Source: Azotimanducus sp965199815
Lineage (GTDB): Bacteria; Pseudomonadota; Gammaproteobacteria; Pseudomonadales; Azotimanducaceae
Assembly: GCA_965199815.1 (NCBI GenBank)
Contig: CBDATE010000034.1
Span: 186,001-250,000, forward strand
Direction of reading: 5' to 3'
Length of the DNA: 64,000 nucleotides
The notes below the pieces were generated by a model. It was not told the origin of the DNA, did no database searches, and saw only the letters and a program-made list of their open reading frames with translations. A program made the translations under genes and the position numbers. Below are positions 50,576-59,748 of the stretch, piece after piece. Each line of letters opens with the position of its first letter. Position 1 is the first letter of the stretch.

Positions 50576-51685
50576 ATGTTTTCGGGTTGCATTGGGGGAG
50601 AAGGGCGCAGGTCGGGTTCAGGATGGCTGCAGTACACGAAGGTGCCGGTATTCCTGCTGCTGGCGCTCATTCTGGTCTCGGATTGTCGCCTGGCGACCGG
50701 CGTACGCCTGCATGACCCGGAAAACCCGCCGCACAGGCTCAGTGACTGGGGTCTGCTCATCAAGACGCGCGACTCGCTGAAGCTCGCCGATGGCTCCTTT
50801 GCCTATCATCTTGAAACACCGCTTTTTTCCGACCATGCACAGAAGCTGCGTACCCTGTGGATGCCGGAGGGTACGCAAGCGCGCGACGAGGACGGCGGAG
50901 TGTTCACCTTCCCGCCGGGGAGCATTATTTCCAAGACCTTCTTCTTCCCGATTGAAGATGGCCATCTGGTCGCAGTGGCGCACGAGCGGTTTGATGCACC
51001 TGTTCGTGCGCTTGATACCAGCGTACTGCGGCTCATCGAAACGCGTCTGCTGGTGCACGGGGAAGATGGCTGGGTGGCGATTCCCTATCTCTGGAACGAA
51101 GCGCAGGATGAGGCACTGCTCTCACTCACCGGGTCCTTGCAGGCGCTTGACGTGCGTACGCCCGAGGGCGACCTTGTGCAGGCGAGCTATCTCGTACCGA
51201 GCAGGAATCAATGTGCAAGCTGCCATCAACGACGCAATAGTGGCGGCATTCATCCCATAGGGCCCAAGGCATGGAATCTGGACATCGACTTCTGGCTCGC
51301 AGGCGGACATCTCGAATCCCGGCGACCTGCATCGGAATTCGCTCCCCTTGCAGCTTCGCCTGCTCGTCGCTATCTCGATGTGAACTGTGCACACTGTCAC
51401 AGCGAAGAGGGCGCAGGGGATACGTCCGGCCTCTTCCTCGCGCTGTCCGAGATGCATGCGGTGCGCCTTGGCATCTGCAAGCCGTCGGTTGCTGCCGGAC
51501 CGGGGACGGGCGGGCACAGGTACAGCATCGAGCCGGGCGCGCCGGAAGATTCCATACTGGCGTATCGCATGCGCAGTGTGATTGCGGCCGAAATGATGCC
51601 GGAACTGGGCCGCAGCCTGGTTGATGAGGCGGGTGTGCGACTCATCGAGGACTGGATCTCGGCCATGCCCGGGAGTTGCGATTGA
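50576..51685 (+). CDS. Diheme c-type cytochrome (SO2930-like family)
   Basis: The protein has 369 residues from ATG 50576. GTG 50642, just before the hydrophobic signal stretch (PVFLLLALILVSDC), may be the true start. The signal ends in a possible lipobox Cys. Two CXXCH haem sites are present: CASCH at 213-217 and CAHCH at 271-275. The N-terminal FAYHLETPLFSDHAQKLRTLWMPEG and FPPGSIISKTFFFP segments match my memory of the SO2930 family. The protein should be periplasmic or outer-membrane bound and redox active, acting with the adjacent beta-helix lipoprotein. Confidence 0.83.
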   Translation: MFSGCIGGEGRRSGSGWLQYTKVPVFLLLALILVSDCRLATGVRLHDPENPPHRLSDWGLLIKTRDSLKLADGSFAYHLETPLFSDHAQKLRTLWMPEGTQARDEDGGVFTFPPGSIISKTFFFPIEDGHLVAVAHERFDAPVRALDTSVLRLIETRLLVHGEDGWVAIPYLWNEAQDEALLSLTGSLQALDVRTPEGDLVQASYLVPSRNQCASCHQRRNSGGIHPIGPKAWNLDIDFWLAGGHLESRRPASEFAPLAASPARRYLDVNCAHCHSEEGAGDTSGLFLALSEMHAVRLGICKPSVAAGPGTGGHRYSIEPGAPEDSILAYRMRSVIAAEMMPELGRSLVDEAGVRLIEDWISAMPGSCD

Positions 51686-51766
51686 GCCACGTCTGCCGAT
51701 GAATGCACAGACAAATCGCTTACACTGATCACTCCACTGATTTGCACCTGAACACCACGAGGTTCC

Positions 51767-52705
51767 ATGTCCAGAGGCTCACTCATTGTGCTGGGTTCAG
51801 GCCCGGCTGGTTATACGGCTGCTCTGTATGCAGCGCGCGCGAGCCTCGCCACACGCCTCATTACCGGCGTGGAGGTGGGCGGGCAGCTCACCACCACCAC
51901 CGATGTCGAGAACTGGCCGGGCGGACGCGAATCGCTTCAGGGGCCGCAACTCATGCAGGATATGGCCGAGCACATTGCGCGGCTTGATGTCGAGGTGATC
52001 AACGATCAGATTCACACGGCTGATCTGTCGAAGCCGCCCTTCAGGCTCACGGGAGATGCGGGCGTACACACATGCGACGCGCTGATTATCGCCACCGGCG
52101 CGTCTGCAAGGTATCTTGGGCTCGAATCCGAACAAGCCTTTCTTGGCCGCGGCGTGAGCGCCTGCGCCACCTGCGATGGCTTCTTCTTTCGCGGTCGGGA
52201 TGTAGCCGTTATTGGCGGTGGCAACACCGCCGTCGAGGAGGCGCTCTACCTCTCCAATCTGTGCCGCAAGGTCTATCTGGTGCATCGCCGCGATGCCCTG
52301 CGCGCCGAGAAGATACTGCAACAGCGCCTGTTTGCGCGCGAGAACATCGAACCCGTCTGGAACCACACGCTTGCAGAGGTCTTCGGCGAGCAATCCGGGG
52401 TGACGGGCGCGCGTCTGTCGAGCCGCGCGGGTGAGGCGCGCTTGCTTGAGGTCACCGGTGTGTTCATCGCCATCGGTCATACGCCCAACACTGGCATCTT
52501 CGCCGGACAGCTCGACATGAAGGATGGCTACATTCGTACCAGAAGCGGCCTCGAGGGAGGTGCCACCGCCGCTAGCGTGGCGGGTGTCTTCGCCGCCGGC
52601 GATGTGGCTGATTCGGTGTATCGCCAGGCCATTACATCGGCCGGCTTCGGCTGCATGGCGGCGCTTGATGCCGAGCAGTATCTTGATCGGCATTTCTCCG
52701 GGTAA
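51767..52705 (+). CDS. trxB: Thioredoxin reductase
   Basis: The protein has 312 residues with a GAGG ribosome binding site. VLGSGPAGYTAALYAARA is the FAD-binding motif, and CATCDGFFFRG gives the redox-active C133 and C136. VIGGGNTAVEEALYL binds NADPH. ITGVEVGGQLTTTTDVENWPGG and the C-terminal GVFAAGDVADSVYRQA are family signatures. It transfers electrons from NADPH to thioredoxin. It is followed 6 nt later by mrp/apbC. Confidence 0.96.
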   Translation: MSRGSLIVLGSGPAGYTAALYAARASLATRLITGVEVGGQLTTTTDVENWPGGRESLQGPQLMQDMAEHIARLDVEVINDQIHTADLSKPPFRLTGDAGVHTCDALIIATGASARYLGLESEQAFLGRGVSACATCDGFFFRGRDVAVIGGGNTAVEEALYLSNLCRKVYLVHRRDALRAEKILQQRLFARENIEPVWNHTLAEVFGEQSGVTGARLSSRAGEARLLEVTGVFIAIGHTPNTGIFAGQLDMKDGYIRTRSGLEGGATAASVAGVFAAGDVADSVYRQAITSAGFGCMAALDAEQYLDRHFSG

Positions 52706-52711
52706 GCGCCT

Positions 52712-53725
52712 GTGAACCCGGCAGAGGTTCCGGACCCCTACTTGCAACGCCCCTTCCAAGAGCTCGGCGCGCTCGAGGTTCACGCCCGCGGGGTGACCCT
52801 CGCCCTCGGCTATCCCGCAGAAGGTATCCGCGCCCAGTTACAAGCGGCGTTCGATGTGCCCGTGGAGCTCGAGTTTCATGCCCCGACACATGCAGCCGGA
52901 GAGGGCTTGCGCTTGCCGGGCGTACGCAATCTCATCGCGGTCGGCTCCGGCAAGGGCGGTGTCGGCAAGTCCACGGTCGCCGTGGCCCTGGCGCTCGCGC
53001 TCAAGACCGAAGGCGCGAAGGTCGGGCTGCTTGATGCCGATGTCTATGGCCCGAGTCAGGGACTGATGCTCGGCGTTCGCCAGGGGGTGCGTCCGCGAAC
53101 CAGTGACGGCAAGATGTTCGACCCCATTCGCGCACATGGACTGCAATGCATGTCCATGAGTTTCCTCGCCTCGGAGCGAACGCCCATGGTCTGGCGCGGT
53201 CCCATGGCCACCGGCGCGCTGCGTCAGCTCCTTGGCCAGACGGCCTGGCAGGATCTCGACTATCTGATCGTCGATATGCCACCCGGAACCGGCGATATTC
53301 AGCTCACCATGGCGCAGAACGCTCCGGTTGCCGGTGCCGTCATCGTCACCACGCCGCAGGACATTGCGCTCATCGACGCGCGCAAGGGCATCGAGATGTT
53401 TCGCAAGGTAGATATTCCCATCCTCGGCATCATCGAGAATATGAGTCGCTTTGCCTGCCCGGAGTGTGGCGCGCAGCATGCGCTGTTTGGCGATGGCGGT
53501 GGTCAGCGAGTGGCGGATGAATATGCGGTGCCGCTGCTCGAACGCCTGCCGCTGTCGTGCGCTGTGCGCGAGGCGACCGATTCGGGCCTGCCGGTGGTGA
53601 GCGAAGACTCGACGAGCCCGGAGTCAGCCTTGTTTCGTGAGGCTGCAAGACACATGGCGGCGAGGCTCTGGCAGGTGTCGAGAGAGCGTGGTGCGGGGCC
53701 GAGAATTGCAACGGAGGATGATTGA
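52712..53725 (+). CDS. apbC: Mrp/ApbC iron-sulfur cluster carrier ATPase
   Basis: The protein has 337 residues from GTG 52712. The deviant Walker A GSGKGGVGKST is near residue 78, GLLDADVYGPSQ follows, and the CPEC motif is at C249-C252. The family's N-terminal MIP18-like domain is short here. It binds and transfers Fe-S clusters to target proteins. Its stop overlaps the dcd start by one base (TGAGTG would place the dcd GTG directly after the TGA), so they are likely cotranscribed. Confidence 0.95.
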   Translation: MNPAEVPDPYLQRPFQELGALEVHARGVTLALGYPAEGIRAQLQAAFDVPVELEFHAPTHAAGEGLRLPGVRNLIAVGSGKGGVGKSTVAVALALALKTEGAKVGLLDADVYGPSQGLMLGVRQGVRPRTSDGKMFDPIRAHGLQCMSMSFLASERTPMVWRGPMATGALRQLLGQTAWQDLDYLIVDMPPGTGDIQLTMAQNAPVAGAVIVTTPQDIALIDARKGIEMFRKVDIPILGIIENMSRFACPECGAQHALFGDGGGQRVADEYAVPLLERLPLSCAVREATDSGLPVVSEDSTSPESALFREAARHMAARLWQVSRERGAGPRIATEDD

Positions 53726-54292
53726 GTGAGTATTCGTGCCGACCACTGGATTCGCCAGATGTCCGAGGGCGAGCGCATGATCCAGCCCTTCGAGCCGAAT
53801 CAGGTATCCGAGATTGAGGGGCGGCGCGTGATTTCCTATGGCGTATCGAGCTATGGCTATGATGTGCGCTGTGCGTCGCAATTCAAGGTGTTCACCAATA
53901 TCTTTTCCGCGACCGTTGATCCCAAGGCATTCGATGAACGCAGCTTCGTGGATGTGGAGGGCGATGTGTGCGTGATTCCGCCCAACTCCTTTGCGCTCGC
54001 GAGCACCGTCGAGTACTTTCGCATCCCGCGCGATGTGCTGACCCTGTGCGTTGGCAAATCCACCTACGCGCGCTGCGGGATTATTGTCAACGTGACACCT
54101 CTGGAGCCGGAATGGCACGGACACGTGACGCTCGAGTTTTCCAACACCACCAACCTGCCGGCCAAGATTTACGCCGGTGAGGGCGTGGCGCAAATGCTGT
54201 TCTTTCAGGCCGACCGGCCCTGCGAAGAGAGCTACCGCGACCGGCGCGGCAAGTATCAGGGGCAGAAGGGCGTGACCCTGCCGCGGCCCTGA
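53726..54292 (+). CDS. dcd: dCTP deaminase
   Basis: The protein has 188 residues from GTG 53726. It deaminates dCTP to dUTP for thymidylate synthesis. ISYGVSSYGYDVRCASQFKVF, PPNSFALASTVEYFRIP, VGKSTYARCGIIVNVTPLEP and GHVTLEFSN (with the catalytic Glu) and the AGEGVAQMLFF segment are all family-typical. It is followed 15 nt later by an inserted methyltransferase gene. Confidence 0.97.
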   Translation: MSIRADHWIRQMSEGERMIQPFEPNQVSEIEGRRVISYGVSSYGYDVRCASQFKVFTNIFSATVDPKAFDERSFVDVEGDVCVIPPNSFALASTVEYFRIPRDVLTLCVGKSTYARCGIIVNVTPLEPEWHGHVTLEFSNTTNLPAKIYAGEGVAQMLFFQADRPCEESYRDRRGKYQGQKGVTLPRP

Positions 54293-54307
54293 AATACGAG
54301 CTGACAC

Positions 54308-55540
54308 ATGAACCGCGCCGATTTGCCAGACAACGAACACCTGACCACGGATCTCGTAACCTGTATCGGGAACAAGCGTTCGCTCATTCCGTTCATCGAC
54401 AGTGCCATCCGTTCGGTCAAGGCCAGACTCAACAAGCACAAACTCGATACCCTTGACATGTTCTCTGGCAGTGGCGTGGTTTCCCGTTTATTGAAAGAGC
54501 ATTCCCGGAAATTGACCGCCAACGATTTCGAGGATTACAGCGAAGCTATCAACAAATGCTATCTCACCAACCATTCGCATTTTGACTGGCGGACATACGA
54601 GGAATGCAGAGAGTTCCTGATGGCCAGAATCAAGTGCGACTGGCGAACCGGGCTCATAGCGCAAAATTACGCGCCCGCAGATGACAACAACATCAAGCGT
54701 GGCGAGCGCGTCTTCTACACGAGACGGAACGCGGAGTTCATCGACACGGCGCGACAACATATCGGGGAACTCCCCGCGAATATGCAAAACTACTTCCTCT
54801 CTCCGTTGATCGTGCGGGCCTCCATCCACAACAACACTGGCGGTGTGTTCAAGGGTTTTTACAAGAATCGGAAGGGCGTGGGCGCGTTTGGCGGCACGGG
54901 CGGTCACGCTCTCAAAAGGATTCTGGGCGATGTGGAAATACCTCGGCCCCTGTTCTCCCCCTTCGAGTGTTGCGTACGCGTGACGAAACACGACGCGCTT
55001 GAATTGGCCGGCAGGGAGCGCAGTCAGTACGATCTGGCGTATCTCGACCCCCCATACAACCAGCATCCATACGGCTCCAACTACTTCATGCTCAATCTGA
55101 TTTTGCACTACGAGAAGCCAGACTGTACCAGCAAGGTCAGCGGTATCCCGACAGGGTGGAAACGCAGCCCGTTCAACAAGCCGCAATCCGCGTCCGAGGC
55201 GTTCTTCGGGGTAGTGGACAGCCTGGACGCGAGGTTTCTCCTGATTTCCTACAGCAGCGAGGGGTTCATACAGCTGAACGAGATGCTTTCCGAGTTGAGA
55301 ATGCGCGGGAAGCTGACGTTTCTCGAGACTCCATACAACACCTATCGTGGATGCAGAAACCTGTCTCGCAGATCACCTTATGTGAACGAGTATCTTTTCC
55401 TGTTGGAGAAAAAATATGTCGAAAAAACTCCAGCCAGGTCGAGATTGACGATGCCGAAACAATTGCCCACTCACCCGCCTGAATATGTGCGCGGACGTAT
55501 CGCGCCAGGGAGCCACACATGTCACATGTCATGCCAATGA
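54308..55540 (+). CDS. D12-class N6-adenine DNA methyltransferase (orphan)
   Basis: The protein has 410 residues. The SAM-binding motif (LDTLDMFSGSGVVSRLL, about 46-62) precedes the catalytic DPPYNQHPYGSNYF (D247), the Dam/D12-like order. GNKRSLIPFI near the N-terminus is the D12 family's conserved region. No endonuclease gene is adjacent, so it is a solitary methyltransferase or a defence piece. It sits between dcd and the penicillin-acylase gene, with its last 22 bases overlapping the next gene. The poorly conserved tail after YLFLLEKKY suggests a junction. Recognition site unknown. Confidence 0.87.
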   Translation: MNRADLPDNEHLTTDLVTCIGNKRSLIPFIDSAIRSVKARLNKHKLDTLDMFSGSGVVSRLLKEHSRKLTANDFEDYSEAINKCYLTNHSHFDWRTYEECREFLMARIKCDWRTGLIAQNYAPADDNNIKRGERVFYTRRNAEFIDTARQHIGELPANMQNYFLSPLIVRASIHNNTGGVFKGFYKNRKGVGAFGGTGGHALKRILGDVEIPRPLFSPFECCVRVTKHDALELAGRERSQYDLAYLDPPYNQHPYGSNYFMLNLILHYEKPDCTSKVSGIPTGWKRSPFNKPQSASEAFFGVVDSLDARFLLISYSSEGFIQLNEMLSELRMRGKLTFLETPYNTYRGCRNLSRRSPYVNEYLFLLEKKYVEKTPARSRLTMPKQLPTHPPEYVRGRIAPGSHTCHMSCQ

Positions 55541-57876
55541 ACCCGTGTTACCGTATCGCCCGCGCCCTGTGTGCATCAAGCGTGTTTCTGCTGGCCGCCT
55601 GTGCATCCGACCGGAACGGGCAGGCCGAACCGGACCACGAGGTGGAAATTCGCTGGACCAGTCACGGCATCCCGCATGTCAAGGCCGACGACTGGGGGTC
55701 GCTCGGCTACGGCTTCGCCTATGCCACGGCGGTTGATGGCGTGTGCGTCATCGCCAGGGATGTGCTGCGCGTGAACGGCGAACTCTCGCGCTACTTCGGG
55801 CCGGGCGACGGCAATTTCGAGGCCGATGTGTTCCACAAGGTGCTGCTCGACGAGGCCCGGGTGTCGCGTCTCAATCAGGCGCAAAGCGCGCGTACGCAAG
55901 CCTTCTCGAAGGGCTATGCGGCAGGCTACAACCGCTACCTTCGGGATGCCCATCAGGAGTTGCCACAGTCGTGCCGCGATGCTCCCTGGCTCGAGGAGAT
56001 GAATCTCGATGATGTGGCGCGCATGACCATTGGCGTAGCCATTCGCTACGGTCTGGCGCAGTTTGATCGTGCGCTGGCCGCGGCGAATCCGGTCGCCAGC
56101 GAGCAGGTGCCGGACGAATCTCTGGCATTGCTCCCCGACCTGCCGCTCCTCTCGCCCGACTCGGGCCTCGGCAGCAACGCTGTTGCCGTAGGTTCGGCGC
56201 TGAGCGCCTCGGGGCGTGGCATCCTGCTCGGCAATCCGCACTATCCCTGGCACGGGCCGTCGCGCTTTCACATGATTCACCTGACCATTCCGGGTGAGGT
56301 CGATGTCATGGGCGCGAGCCTGCTCAATACCTCGCGCGTGGGGATTGGGTTCAATCGCGATGTTGCCTGGACGCACACAGTCTCCACCGCGCTTCGCTTC
56401 ACTCTGTACGAGCTCGTCCTGCACCCGGAAGATCCCATGCGCTATCTCCATGATGGAGAGTACCGCGATATCACACCTCGCGAAGTGGAGGTTGCTGTAG
56501 CCGGTAACGAAGGTGTTGAAGGTAACGAAGGTGTCGAGGACATCGAGACGCGCACACACACCCTCTATTTCAGCCATTTCGGCCCGATTCTGCAGACCGA
56601 TGCGCTGCCTTGGGGGGAGGGGCGCGCCTATGCGGTGCGCGATGCGGTCATCGATAACCACCTGACCGCGGAAACCTACGATGCTCTGAGTCAGGCCAGT
56701 TCGACCGCCGAGGTCGAAGCGGCAATCAGTCGCCAGGGTGTCTTCTGGGTGAACACCATCGCCGCCGACCGGCACGGCAATGCCTTCTATGCGGACATCA
56801 GCGCCACGCCCAATGTGGATGCCGCCTTGATCGGGGAGTGCGGGGTCACGCTCGAGGGTGCGCCCGAGTACTTCGTGGTGCTTGATGGCAGCCGTTCGGC
56901 CTGCGAGTGGCGGCAGGATGCGCGCACTCCTGTGCCGGGTGTCCTGCCAGCCGACGAAATGCCGCGCATGACGCGCAGCGACTATGTGACCAATTCCAAC
57001 GACAGCTACTGGCTGTCCAATCCCGAGGCACCGCTGGAAGGTTATTCGCCCATCATCGGGGCAGAGCGCACGGCGAGGACATTGCGTACGCGCTCGGGTC
57101 TCTCCATGATGGCGGAACTCATCGATGCGGGCGGCGCGATTACCCCTGAAGACCTCCAGCAGATGCTCTCCGGGCATCGCACCCACAGCGCCGAACTGCT
57201 GCTTGACGATGTGCTCGCGGCCTGTGCGGGCGAAGATGCGATTCAGGAAGCCTGTGATGTGTTGGCGCGCTGGAATCGCACCCAGCAGGTCGATGCCCGA
57301 GGCGGCCATCTGTGGCGTGAGTTCTGGCATCTGGTCAGTGACACACCTGACCTCTGGGCACTGCCCTTTGATGCGGCTGATGCGGTGAACACGCCGCGCG
57401 GGCTGAATATCACGGACCCGCAAGTACGTGCGGCCATCGTCTCGGCACTCGCAGCGGCAGCGGCAAAAATCGAGGCGGCCGGGATTGCGCTCGATGCCCG
57501 CCTCGGAGATATTCAATATGCGCTGCGCCATGGACGCAAGATTCCCGTACCGGGCGGCAATAGAGGCATTGGCATGTTCAGCATGATCGTCACCGAGCTG
57601 AATGGCGCTCAAGGCTACACGCCGATCATTCACGGCAACAGCTATATTCAGGTGATCGGATGGGATGCCGAGGGCAATCTCGACGCGCGCGGCATCCTCA
57701 CCTACTCGCAGTCCCCCGAACCGGATTCGCCTTTCTACAGTGACCAGACCGAGCTGTACGCTGCCGGGCAATGGCTGCGTCTGCCGTTCACCGAGGCACA
57801 GATTCTTGCCGATCAGCAAGGCGATACGCTGCTGCTCAGGGAAGCGCGTGTGAACGACGCGCGAGCATACGAATAA
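55519..57876 (+). CDS. Penicillin acylase family lipoprotein (Ntn-hydrolase, acylase)
   Basis: The protein has 785 residues. A lipoprotein signal ends in LLAAC. The family's alpha region is followed by a Gly-Ser autoproteolysis site (GLGSNAVAVG, Ser219), the N-terminal nucleophile of the beta chain. GRGILLGNPHYPWHGPSRFHMIH, NRDVAWTHTVS and YVTNSNDSYWLSNPEAPLEG are the family's substrate-pocket and oxyanion-hole blocks. Members cleave acyl amides such as acyl-homoserine lactones or beta-lactam side chains. The true substrate is unknown. An 18-bp in-frame tandem repeat is present (56503-56538). Confidence 0.9.
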   Translation: MSHVMPMNPCYRIARALCASSVFLLAACASDRNGQAEPDHEVEIRWTSHGIPHVKADDWGSLGYGFAYATAVDGVCVIARDVLRVNGELSRYFGPGDGNFEADVFHKVLLDEARVSRLNQAQSARTQAFSKGYAAGYNRYLRDAHQELPQSCRDAPWLEEMNLDDVARMTIGVAIRYGLAQFDRALAAANPVASEQVPDESLALLPDLPLLSPDSGLGSNAVAVGSALSASGRGILLGNPHYPWHGPSRFHMIHLTIPGEVDVMGASLLNTSRVGIGFNRDVAWTHTVSTALRFTLYELVLHPEDPMRYLHDGEYRDITPREVEVAVAGNEGVEGNEGVEDIETRTHTLYFSHFGPILQTDALPWGEGRAYAVRDAVIDNHLTAETYDALSQASSTAEVEAAISRQGVFWVNTIAADRHGNAFYADISATPNVDAALIGECGVTLEGAPEYFVVLDGSRSACEWRQDARTPVPGVLPADEMPRMTRSDYVTNSNDSYWLSNPEAPLEGYSPIIGAERTARTLRTRSGLSMMAELIDAGGAITPEDLQQMLSGHRTHSAELLLDDVLAACAGEDAIQEACDVLARWNRTQQVDARGGHLWREFWHLVSDTPDLWALPFDAADAVNTPRGLNITDPQVRAAIVSALAAAAAKIEAAGIALDARLGDIQYALRHGRKIPVPGGNRGIGMFSMIVTELNGAQGYTPIIHGNSYIQVIGWDAEGNLDARGILTYSQSPEPDSPFYSDQTELYAAGQWLRLPFTEAQILADQQGDTLLLREARVNDARAYE
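56503..56538 (+). repeat. 18-bp in-frame tandem repeat in the acylase gene
   Basis: GGTAACGAAGGTGTTGAA is repeated next to itself with one T/C change, encoding GNEGVEGNEGVE. It adds six residues to a surface-like acidic loop. Confidence 0.9.
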
Positions 57877-57903
57877 ACCGGACACACTGGTTGAGACCAC
57901 CCC

Positions 57904-59748
57904 ATGCGGAAGGCAAGTTCATCGCTGCAAATCAATGCTCTGTATGAGCACGCGATACCGGCCAAACGGTGCGGCCCTCTCTTTGGAGCCTTTCCGTATC
58001 CCACCAAGATTTCTCCGGAGGCGATTGCGCTGTTCATTGGGGCGCACACACGGCCTGGCGATACGGTTTTTGACGGCTTCGCCGGCAGCGGCACCACTGG
58101 CCTTGCCGCCCTGTTGTGCGAACGTCCCAGTGCAGAACTCCGCAGTGAAGCGCAGCGGATGGGGCTGGACATTGAATGGGGTGCCCGTAACGCTGTGCTC
58201 TATGAACTTGGCGCACTTGGTGCTTTCGTTGCCCGGATGCTGACTCATCCGCCTGAACCCAGTGCCTTTCTGTGCGCCGCACAGCAGCTCCTTGAACAGG
58301 CTCAACGAGATGACGGCTGGATGTACGCGGCTGAGGACGCGCTCGGTAACCCGGGCACGATCAGACATGTTGTCTGGTCGGATCAGTTGGTGTGCCCCTC
58401 CTGCGGTATCAATGTCAGTCTATGGCGCACTTGTGTTTCCCGTACACCGGCGGCAATCGCTTCAGTGTTCGTCTGCCCCGATTGCGGTCACGAAGATGCG
58501 CTCGACAATATCGGGCGAGCAACAGAAGTAACCTGTGACAAGCTGATCGGCAAGCAGATTGAAAAACGCAGCCGTTATCCGGCTTGGCTGTACGGTGCCA
58601 CGAACCGCAGAACCTGGTGTCGCCCGGTCAGCGGCCATGATGTCGAATTGATTGAGCGCATTGCAAACGAACCCATTCCGACCGCCGTGCCCCGCGTCGC
58701 GATACCTTGGGGTGACCTTCACCGCAAGGGATACCATCAAGGCATCTCCCATCTTCATCACTTCTATACACGACGGAACCTCATCATCTTCGGTCGTCTG
58801 TGGGAGCGCACCCAAAGGTATGACATCTCTGTGAGGGATGCACTGCGATTCTGGCTGTTGAGCTACAACGCTTCCCATGCGACGCTGATGTCACGCGTTG
58901 TCGCCAAGTCCGGGCAGAAGGAACTGGTGGCTACCAGTGCCCAACCCGGGGTGCTCTACGTCAGTGGTCTCCCTCTGGAGAAGAACCTCATCGCGGGACT
59001 CGAGCGCAAACTCGAAAACATCGCCAATGCCTTCGCAACAGTGCGTGGCTGCAATGGTCGAGTTGAAGTTCATCAAAGCTCCAGCTGCAAGGTTGGGCTT
59101 GCGGATGGAACCATCGACTACGCCTTCACCGACCCTCCCTTTGCCGGAAACATTCCCTACGCAGAAATCAACTTCATCAACGAAGCCTGGCTCGGCCGAT
59201 TCACTGACCGTACTGACGAGGCGATTGTCAGCAAGAGTCAGGACAAGAGCCTGGTGGAATACGAAAAGCTGTTGATAGCTGCTTTTTCGGAAGTTCAGCG
59301 CATATTGAAACCGAGCGGCAAGGCCACTCTGGTGTTTCATTCGTCGTCAGCAAAGGTGTGGAATACCCTGCAAACGGCCTGCGCGCAGGCGGGGTTTACC
59401 GTCGAGCGCACGGGTGTCCTCGATAAAACCCAAGGCAGTTTCAAGCAGGTCACCACAGCGGGTGCTGTGCGTGGCGACCCTGTTCTCCTTCTGGCTGCAG
59501 GGACTCATTGCCTGAACTCCGATTCGGCGGACATCCATCAGATCATGCGGCAGTTGCGCCAAAATGCGGCTCTCAGCTCGGACCCTCTGGAAATGACGGC
59601 CCAAAGGCTGTATTCGCGTCTGGTGGCGCACTATGTTGAGCGACATCAGGAAATACCCCTGGATGCCAGTTCCTTTTACCAACTGCAATTCCCCAAGGCA
59701 TTGGATGGACCAACGCCTCCCCGGACATCTTCCAGTGCTGCCAATTGA
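57904..59748 (+). CDS. DNA methyltransferase with zinc ribbon (defence cluster, MTase A)
   Basis: The protein has 614 residues. SAM-binding motif I is VFDGFAGSGTTGL (55-67). A zinc ribbon (CPSCG at 164, CPDCG at 191) lies in the insert, and the catalytic motif TDPPFAGNIPYAEINF is at 409-424. This architecture resembles DUF1156-type adenine methyltransferases near defence systems, with an N-terminal IPAKRCGPLFGAFPYPTKI start. Its end overlaps the next methyltransferase gene by 44 nt, so the two are coupled. With the minus-strand PLD nuclease and DUF3320 protein it probably forms one defence locus. Confidence 0.8.
   Translation: MRKASSSLQINALYEHAIPAKRCGPLFGAFPYPTKISPEAIALFIGAHTRPGDTVFDGFAGSGTTGLAALLCERPSAELRSEAQRMGLDIEWGARNAVLYELGALGAFVARMLTHPPEPSAFLCAAQQLLEQAQRDDGWMYAAEDALGNPGTIRHVVWSDQLVCPSCGINVSLWRTCVSRTPAAIASVFVCPDCGHEDALDNIGRATEVTCDKLIGKQIEKRSRYPAWLYGATNRRTWCRPVSGHDVELIERIANEPIPTAVPRVAIPWGDLHRKGYHQGISHLHHFYTRRNLIIFGRLWERTQRYDISVRDALRFWLLSYNASHATLMSRVVAKSGQKELVATSAQPGVLYVSGLPLEKNLIAGLERKLENIANAFATVRGCNGRVEVHQSSSCKVGLADGTIDYAFTDPPFAGNIPYAEINFINEAWLGRFTDRTDEAIVSKSQDKSLVEYEKLLIAAFSEVQRILKPSGKATLVFHSSSAKVWNTLQTACAQAGFTVERTGVLDKTQGSFKQVTTAGAVRGDPVLLLAAGTHCLNSDSADIHQIMRQLRQNAALSSDPLEMTAQRLYSRLVAHYVERHQEIPLDASSFYQLQFPKALDGPTPPRTSSSAAN

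Noticed and set aside
55576..57900. 774-aa minus-strand frame opposite the acylase gene
   Set aside because: The plus strand encodes a clear penicillin-acylase protein with signal and catalytic motifs. The antisense frame is a product of GC-rich codon use.
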